Shown here: in pieces, positions 57,488 through 64,000 of the stretch
Layout of the letters: every line of letters starts with the position of its first letter
Numbering within the stretch: the stretch's first letter is position 1
Source: Tenrec ecaudatus
Lineage: Eukaryota; Chordata; Mammalia; Afrosoricida; Tenrecidae
Length of the DNA stretch: 64,000 bases
Assembly: GCF_050624435.1 (NCBI RefSeq)
Contig: NC_134539.1
Span: forward strand, 146,602,025 to 146,666,024
Direction: 5' to 3'
Notes under the pieces: model-generated
The model's input: only the letters and a program-made list of their open reading frames with translations
The model's database searches: none
What the model was told of the DNA's origin: nothing
Made by a program: the position numbers and the translations under genes

Positions 57488-58020
57488 AAACCAAAAGACA
57501 CCCAACTCACCGCCAACCAGTTGATTCCAACTCACAGGGGCCTCCGAGGCAGGGGAGAGCTGCCCTGAGGGCTTCTGAGACTGGACCTCTTTTTATTTTT
57601 TGGTTGATAAACCAGTTTCAATGATTTATTTGGATAAAAAGTCAGAAGGTAAGCCACATAAGTAATTAATTACACACTATCACTCCTGTGTGTGTGGGTG
57701 TTAAACAGCTTTATTGGCACTTCATCCACATGTCCTACGATTAAACAGTTTATCCATACCATCTTTCCCACAATCAATTCTAGAATATTTTCTTTCTCCT
57801 CGTACTTGTTGCTATTCATGTATTTCTTTGCCACCAATTCGCCTCCTTCTACATGTGCAATTCAGTTAGTGCCATTGAAACTGTAACTCGTTTTTACAGA
57901 TTCATTGGCACATATTCCATATCATACAATTCAATCGTTCAGTCCTACTAAGCTATAGCTCTTTATAAGAGTAGAAAGCCTCTTCTTTCTGCTGTTAAGG
58001 GTGCAATCAGTTGTAGAGAG
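57488..58020 (-). mobile_element. AfroSINE, minus, split by an L1 fragment
   Basis: Right-to-left order is kept: AACTCACCGCCAACCAGTTG and GGCTTCTGAGACTGG at 57495-57585, then CTATAGCTCTTTATAAGAGT and AGAAAGCCTCTTCTTTCT at 57950-57995. The sequence between is L1-like. Confidence 0.75.
57590..57950 (-). mobile_element. Old L1 3' ends, minus, nested in SINE
   Basis: CAATGATTTATTTGGATAAA, then AACAGCTTTATTGGCACTTC, then CATATCATACAATTCAATCG, antisense of an old L1 3' terminus, possibly two. Confidence 0.55.
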
Positions 58021-58057
58021 GACCCTGTAAATGACATCCAAAATTAGCTAAAATATA

Positions 58058-58132
58058 AATGTGTGTGTGTGTATATATGTATGTATGTATATGGATGTAC
58101 CTGTGCATATATGCACATATACATACACAGAT
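58058..58132. repeat. TG/TA-rich microsatellite
   Basis: GTGTGT run grading into TATGTA and ATATACACA units. Confidence 0.85.
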
Positions 58133-58269
58133 ATCTGCATGTGTATTTAGGGCAAGCTAAGAAGGCTGGGCTCCTTGTGTGAGCGGCTAGGTGGCAACGC
58201 CTGCTGTTGGCCTGTTGGAAGTTTGGGTTGCTCATGGATTACATTGTTGCTTGCTTAGGACTTAATGGG

Positions 58270-58487
58270 CACTCTGTTGGTGCCATCCTGGTTTCGTGTT
58301 GGGCTGCAACCTTGCAATTCAAGGTTGGCAGCTTGAAGCCACCAGCTGCTCCGAGGGAGAGAGATGAGCTGACCTGCTTCCATAAAGATTCAACGTCTCA
58401 GAAACCAACGGGAGCAGTTTCTCCCCTGCCCTGTAGGGTGGTTATAGGTCGGACTCTACTCCACGGCGGCAGAGATTGGCTCTTTAA
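58270..58487 (+). mobile_element. AfroSINE, plus, near full length
   Basis: GTGCCATCCTGGTTTCGTGT, GGCTGCAACCTTGCAATTCA, CTGCTTCCATAAAGATTCAA, GGTCGGACTCTACTCCACGG. Confidence 0.88.
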
Positions 58488-58539
58488 GGTGTCTATCTTT
58501 GGTAACTCTCCTCACACCCCTACGACAGAAGCATGGCCA

Positions 58540-58650
58540 TTTCCCCCTTTACAGTTGAGGCGACTGAGACCAACGGGAGTTAAGGAGTCTGCTCAAGGCT
58601 ACCTGTTAGGAGGTGGTGCTGGGATGAGAACTCAACTCTATCGGACTCCA
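58540..58650 (-). mobile_element. MIR SINE, minus
   Basis: TTTACAGTTGAGGCGACTGA, GGAGTCTGCTCAAGGCTACC, GGTGCTGGGATGAGAACTC. Confidence 0.65.
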
Positions 58651-59204
58651 AAGGGCCTGTTACCCTGCCATTGCCTCTCAGAGTGTGCCCCCATCCCACC
58701 CTTGGCCTCCCCTCGAAGCCAGCGTCCCACCCAGAGTCCATTCTAGTAAGCCTGGGTGGAACAAGGACTCTGCCTTTGAGATTTTTCTTCCTGGCGTCTG
58801 CTCTGCAGGGAGCAGCCTGTGGCCTCGGTCTTGACCACTTGACCTTTGTGACTCAGAAAGCATGGCAGCTGGATCTTTCCAGAGTAAGCCCGCTACTCCT
58901 GAGTGTGGGCAGCGAGTCTTCCCCCACCCTGCCCCGTCTCCGTGCATCATGGGATGCCAGTCCACTTCCGTAGCTACGGAAGAACAAGTAAGCAAGCTCA
59001 TGAATCATGGTCTGTTTTGTATTTTGGTTACTGAGGCTAAATATTTATTGCTGTAAGTAACAGGGTTCTGCCTTAATTAGACTCACAAGTGCATAGAAAT
59101 GCCTTCTCCCAGCCGTGAGCCGGGCATTTCTCACCAGAAGGCCCACACACGGTGGACACGTGTGACGTGGCTGGCTTCCCCCCTGAAGATGGCCGCCTTG
59201 GACA

Positions 59205-59287
59205 CCGGACGTGGTGGTTCCGCTCTGCCCCATTGGGTCACTCTGAGTTGGGTCTGACTCAGTGGCAGTACTTCCATTTGGTTGTTT
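59205..59287 (+). mobile_element. AfroSINE tail, plus
   Basis: GTTCCGCTCTGCCCCATTGG, GGGTCTGACTCAGTGGCAGT, then a TTTGGTTG tail. Confidence 0.65.
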
Positions 59288-59479
59288 AAGGTTAAGTTAA
59301 CACAACAAATAGCTCCCAGAATCGGAAAATGCATCGGGGTGCAATATAAGGGCTGATCTATTGTTCCTGCCGATGGTAGCGAACGGTCCCAAGGCTGGTC
59401 CTAGGCAGAAAGGCATCATGGCGTGGGTGGTGTAAGACCAGTGATTTGAAGCTTTGTTAGCCCAGAACCCCCTCTCCTT

Positions 59480-59562
59480 CTGTGTCACACAGTAGGGGGT
59501 AGGGGGGTGCGGGTACCATGCATCGGAATCGACGTGACAGCGCCCAAGAACAATAACAACCA
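59480..59562 (+). mobile_element. AfroSINE/RTE tail, plus
   Basis: ATGCATCGGAATCGACGTGA, CAGCGCCCAAGAACAATAAC. The shared 3' tail does not tell SINE from RTE. Confidence 0.55.
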
Positions 59563-59861
59563 CGGCATTTCCTTTTCTATTGGTTTGTTTTTTCCTATGA
59601 AATTCCATGTATTTCTCACTTTGATCGGAGACCATGGGGTGTGATGAATGATCACGCTCGCAAGCCCCAGTCCTCCTGACCTCCATCAAACGGTGGACCT
59701 TGAAACACCAGCTCCTGCTCCCGGTCAGTCCTGACGCCCACCCTTCTTAGTTCTTGGGGGACAGCCTGGTGAAGGACGTGGGGCGGTGATGCTCGGGAAG
59801 ACTGTGGGCGGAACGATCAGGAATGAAGAGCTCGTTCCGTTTCTCCAGGTGTCCTTGGCAC

Positions 59862-60062
59862 CTCGGATGGTGAGGCCGATGCTGCGACCCTTCCACACAG
59901 TTGCTCATGTGGCGGTGCCCCACCAACCATAACATTATTTTCATTGCTACTTCATCACTGTCATTTTGCTACTGTTATGAATCAGGTGACCTCTGGGAAA
60001 GGGAAGTTTGACAAACACACACGCCCTCAAAGGGGTCGAGACCCACAGGATGAGAACCGCTG
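59862..60062. mobile_element. SPIN (hAT) copy with degraded left end
   Basis: CCAACCATAACATTATTTTC, TTCATCACTGTCATTTTGCT, ACTGTTATGAATCAGGTGAC, and the right end ATGAGAACCGCTG. The right flank CCCTAGAG fits the TCTAGA-like target. The left terminus is strongly mutated. Confidence 0.85.
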
Positions 60063-60381
60063 CCCTAGAGGCTGGTGTTCTGAACCACCCAATGGCGATC
60101 AGAAGAAAACCCTGGAAATATGAAGCTGCTGCTCTTGTAAAAGGGAGGGGACCCATGAACATATATTCTTTTGAAGACTCTTTAGAACGCAGCGGCAGAC
60201 GCAGCTGGCCCACCTCCCCACCTGTCCCTTAGCTTCTGTCCCCTGCAGGGCTCCCACGTTACATCAGACAGAGTGGTAATGGATGAGAGGTCCAGACTGC
60301 ACTTGAAGATCCTGGAACTCCGGTCTCTGGGCAGAGACCTTGGCCTGCGCATCCTGTAAAACACTGCCCTAGAGATTTGAA

Positions 60382-60532
60382 AGGAGCTCTGGTGGCTACG
60401 ATCCTCAAGAACTGCAGTTCAAAACCACCAGGCGCCTCCATGGGAGAAAGGGCTTTCACCAGTAAAGGGCTACAGTCCTGCACTGTTCTATGAAGTCGCC
60501 ACGAGTCACTCGACTGGATGCCAATGGACCCT
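60382..60532 (+). mobile_element. AfroSINE, plus, compact
   Basis: GGAGCTCTGGTGGCTACGAT, GCAGTTCAAAACCACCAGGC, GGCTTTCACCAGTAAAGGGC, CACTCGACTGGATGCCAATG. Shortened by internal deletions. Confidence 0.85.
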
Positions 60533-60629
60533 GTAGTGATTCTAACACGCATTGTGGTCTGGGAATTGCCATCCTAAAAGATTTCTCCATTTCACCGTGT
60601 GCACCTTGGAGAAGTAGAAGGTCCCACTG

Positions 60630-60745
60630 GGTGGTGTGCTGGCTGTGCGGTTGGACCTGGATTCAAATTCCGACTTGTGACTTTGGGCAGATTACTTAAC
60701 GGGTCTGAGCTCCAGTTTCTCCGTCGGCACCATGGGGAACACAGT
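60630..60745 (+). mobile_element. MIR SINE, plus
   Basis: GTTGGACCTGGATTCAAATT, GACTTTGGGCAGATTACTTA, GAGCTCCAGTTTCTCCGTC. Confidence 0.82.
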
Positions 60746-60794
60746 GCCGCGGTCACGCGGATATCAAGAGGGCTTGAGGAGAGACGAGGCACTC

Positions 60795-60990
60795 ACGCCA
60801 ACCACCGCATGGAGTTGATTCCGATCCAGCGGCCCCGTGGGGACCCTCAAGGACAGTAGAATTGCTCCTCGGGGGTCTTGAAGACTGATGGGTAATATTT
60901 CATCTTTCTCCCCAGAGGCGATGGATGGGTTAGAACTGCCAACCTTATGGCTAGCAGCCCAATGCTTAACTCGCTAGCCACCTCTTAGAC
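60795..60990 (-). mobile_element. AfroSINE, minus, near full length
   Basis: GGAGTTGATTCCGATCCAGC, GACAGTAGAATTGCTCCTCG, TCATCTTTCTCCCCAGAGGC, GGTTAGAACTGCCAACCTTA, GCTAGCCACCTC. Confidence 0.85.
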
Positions 60991-61004
60991 TGGTGCTTTG
61001 CTAA

Positions 61005-61215
61005 GTTGCTAGCTGCCATCAAGTCAACCCCAACACCCAACAGGCTCAAACCACATGATGAACACAGAATTTTCAATGGCCGGTTTTTGGCGGAGTGGTT
61101 TGCCAGGCCTGTCTTCCTAGTCCATCTTAGTCAGGAAGTTCCGCTGGAACTATGTACTATCACAGTTACATGAAAGCCTCCCCTGGCACATAGGTGCCAT
61201 GACTGGCCAAGAACA
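61005..61215 (-). mobile_element. AfroSINE2/RTE 5'-related repeat, minus
   Basis: GCTGCCATCAAGTCAACCCC, TTTGCCAGGCCTGTCTTCCT, CTTAGTCAGGAAGTTCCGCT, ATCACAGTTACATGAAAGCC. Same composite layout as 55505-55750. Confidence 0.65.
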
Positions 61216-61439
61216 GACCTTTGGGTGCCCAGGTGGAAGTCCCATAGCCTCCAGCCACCTGGTGCTTCCATTTGATTGTCTCTGTTACTCCGATCGTGAA
61301 CTTGGACTGAGGCTCCTAGATTAGCAGCAGGATCAGTGATGAGACCTGGGCCTGGGGGAAGCTTTCCTGGGGGGTCACCTGGCTCAGGTGCACCACAGGC
61401 CCTGTTGATACAGACACAGGCAGCCTGATAACCCCGGGA

Positions 61440-61760
61440 ACCCATCAATAAGACTAAGTCAGAACCTTTTAAGTTTTAAGTGCAGAGAGATCGAGGCCAG
61501 TGGGTACCGAGTCCCGCGGATGTGAGGTGGGTGGAAACATGACAGCGTGGACAGCTCTCGGGGTCAGGAGGCCCATAGGGCCACCACTGGTGCAAGCACA
61601 GAGTCACAGCAAGGTGCAGGTGCAGGGCAAGAGAGAGAAGAGAGGAGGGCCCCAGGTTCTCCCTTATAAAAAGGCCACGCCTTTCAAGGAGGCATCAGCA
61701 GGCCGCGGCAACCCGATTGACAGGTTGGATTCCACTTATCCACATTCAAGTTGACATGAC
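61440..61760 (-). repeat. LTR-like element fragment, minus
   Basis: GGCCAGTGGGTACCGAGTCC and GGGTCAGGAGGCCCATAGGG parallel the 35660-35760 segment of the LTR-like copy. It ends near TCAAGTTGACATGACA. Confidence 0.5.
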
Positions 61761-61782
61761 ATTGAAGGGCTCCAGTAGGCTT

Positions 61783-61972
61783 CTGGAGGAATCCCTGCTG
61801 GTGCAGACAGGTCATAGTTGGACTGCTGTCACCAAGAGGTTGGCAGTTTGTACCCACTCAGAGGCATCTGGAAAGAAAGACCAGCTTCTGAGAGGTCACA
61901 ACTTTGAAAGTCCTCAGGAGCGCACGCAGCGTCCCCATGAGTCAGAACGAACTTGCTGGCTGTGAGTTCCCG
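61783..61972 (+). mobile_element. AfroSINE, plus
   Basis: GGAATCCCTGCTGGTGCAGA head, CACCAAGAGGTTGGCAGTTT, GAAAGAAAGACCAGCTTCTG, CCCCATGAGTCAGAACGAAC. Confidence 0.82.
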
Positions 61973-62874
61973 CTTCCAGCTTTGCTCTCTGGAAACGCCC
62001 TGCGGGCAGAGACCAGACCCAGTGTGCTTGTGACCACACGCAGCCTGCTCAGAGAGGCCGACCTTCCGCGGGGATGGCTTTTCCTTTGAACGGACGCCTG
62101 CCCCATTCTTAGCATCTGGCCTCAAAGGTTAAGCAAGCCTGTTTGGCGTCTGTCCAGCGGGGACGTGCAAGTAAACAGGCTCCGTGTTCCCCAGGCAGCG
62201 CCGCCTTGCATGGCATTTGAAGGACATCAAAGTTTCCGTGTGCGGCGTGAGGACAGCCAGGCAGCGCCTTGCTCATGTTCTCCAAGCCCCTCTTAAAACT
62301 GCTTCGCTTCCTGCCGCCGGCCCCGCCCGGGGAAGCGCCCTGGCTGTGCTCTGCGTGAGGCATACACAGCGTGAGCCTGGGGCCGGCTTGTGACACGCAC
62401 ACTTAGTGGGATCCTTGGCTTCTGGCCCGGCCACCACGGGGGTGGGGGGTGTGTGGCAGGGTGGTCATGGTCAATTCGGTGCAACATGTTTTCAGGATGT
62501 TTCCGTAAAGCATGAGCTCATCCTTTCCAGCCTGCTGGCCATCCACACTGGTGACGGGTGGTCCCTTTTGACCGACAAAAGGACCACCTTAACTGCCATC
62601 ATGGACGTTCGAAGAGGGCAGCTGTGTTCGTGCCAACGAAGAGGCAACGCCAAGACTGGCTCCACAGCACCATCGTGCAAAGACAAGCCGAGCGACAGAG
62701 CACGCACAGAACCAGACCACGATGCGCAGGGAGTCGCTGGGCATGGGGCAGAGTGGGGGGATGTCCCTCAGTTTCTCCTTTTCAAACACGATGGGATTCC
62801 CCCCCCCCCTTTCTTCCTAAACACTATGGTTAGAAGCGGGGAACAACTTTGTGTGGTCAATAGCCTCTGTTTAA

Positions 62875-63090
62875 ACCCAAACCAAGACAAACACCTCCCT
62901 GCCATCGAGTGGATCCAGACTCATAGTGACCCAGCAGGGCAGGGTAGAACTGCTGTGGGTTCCTGAGACTGTTAACTCTGTACGGGAGTAGAAAACTTCG
63001 CCTTTCTCCTGGGGAGCAGCTGGTGGTTTCGAACTACCAGCCTCGAAGTCAGCAGCCTGACATGTAACACACTATGCCACCAAGGTTCCT
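62875..63090 (-). mobile_element. AfroSINE, minus, near full length
   Basis: CTCCCTGCCATCGAGTGGAT, CATAGTGACCCAGCAGGGCA, GGAGTAGAAAACTTCGCCTT, GGTTTCGAACTACCAGCCTC, ATGCCACCAAGGTTCC. Confidence 0.92.
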
Positions 63091-63095
63091 CTGTG

Positions 63096-63098
<3 letters not shown>

Positions 63099-63143
<45 letters not shown>
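63099..63143. repeat. CT dinucleotide microsatellite between two SINEs
   Basis: About 45 bp TC repeat with one TG interruption. Confidence 0.95.
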
Positions 63144-63145
63144 AA

Positions 63146-63362
63146 TATCGAGTCAGTGCTGACTCATAGCAACCCAGTAGGACCGGATAGAACTGCTTCT
63201 ATGGATTTCCAAGACTATAACTCTTTTTTCTTTTCTTTTTTAATACTATAACTCTTCACAGGAGTAGAAAGCCTCCTCTTTGTCCCGAGCAGCGGTTGGT
63301 GGTTTCAAACTGCTGACCTGTCGGTTAGCAGCCCAGTGCGTCACCTCTGTGCCACTACCACT
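63146..63362 (-). mobile_element. AfroSINE, minus, with small internal duplication
   Basis: TCGAGTCAGTGCTGACTCAT, GACCGGATAGAACTGCTTC, then ACTATAACTCTT occurs twice around a T-rich spacer (63210-63258), then GGTTTCAAACTGCTGACCTG and GTGCCACTACC. About 345 bp before coding exon 8. Confidence 0.9.
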
Positions 63363-63580
63363 GCAATGCATGAGCACTACACTCCAAGACAGCACGTAGG
63401 AAGTGAGTCAGTCAACCAACGGGATCGTTTTGGGTGAAGAGAGCGTAGGGGAAAATAGAGTCATGTAATTCCATGGAGACTGATGGCAGGCAGAACTCGT
63501 ATTTACATGTGGTCAGCCCAGCAAAACAAAATATTCCGTTATTGTAATACTGAGAAGTTTAGTCAGCCGGGTAAAAATAA

Positions 63581-63880
<300 letters not shown>

Positions 63881-64000
63881 TGACCAGAGCTCGCCAATCG
63901 TGAAACTTCCAGTGATGATAGAGGGTTGATTGGCGGCTGCAGCCGGCAGGGAGGAAAGAGGGTTGGGGAGCCCTGGGAATTCCTGGCCCAGATGGGTCCT

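Overview
This is a piece of a placental-mammal genome: long introns, canonical GT-AG exons and a dense layer of interspersed repeats. The repeat set suggests the species. Afrotherian tRNA-derived SINEs (AfroSINE and an AfroSINE2-like form), afrotherian RTE LINEs (AfroLA/RTE1_LA type) and young L1 3' ends occur together with hAT elements of the SPIN/URR1 type. Among afrotherians SPIN elements are known from tenrecs and not from elephants, so the best guess is a tenrec, probably Echinops telfairi. This rests on recalled family consensuses, not on a search.

The only host gene I can support is ARSG (arylsulfatase G, the lysosomal N-sulfoglucosamine-3-sulfatase of heparan sulfate breakdown) on the + strand. 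Eight coding exons are visible: 6002-6219, 21519-21706, 27418-27465, 29951-30062, 36966-37103, 51271-51467, 52262-52342 and 63708-63816. They join in one open frame of 363 full codons plus 2 bases, from the start Met to a Ser codon split at the last donor. The remaining exons (about 160 residues by comparison with the human protein) lie beyond the right edge. Active-site residues D44, D45, C84 (formylglycine precursor), R88, K137, H139, S162, H251, D302 and N303 are all present, so the gene looks functional. Two N-glycosylation sequons that I recall from human ARSG (N117 and N215) are missing.

Region by region: 1-6001 is 5' intron/UTR sequence with a palindromic MITE, an LTR-like repeat, SINEs and twin L1 ends. 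Intron 6220-21518 holds SINEs, a MIR split by a SPIN, RTE pieces and an old L1. Intron 21707-27417 holds an 813-bp SPIN split by an L1, and two RTE copies, one of them split by a SINE and an LTR-like element. Introns 27466-29950 and 30063-36965 hold an inverted SINE pair and a decayed but long minus-strand RTE with endonuclease-like sequence. Intron 37104-51270 holds a minisatellite, nested L1s, a SINE broken by two later insertions, and a 525-bp direct repeat whose second copy sits inside a SINE flanked by a 6-bp target duplication. Intron 52343-63707 holds more SINEs, two SPINs and MIRs.

I saw no antisense host gene, processed pseudogene, structural RNA gene or CRISPR array. The most unusual structure is the 525-bp copied segment at 49278-49799. 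The most biologically pointed observation is the apparent loss of two glycosylation sites in the sulfatase.
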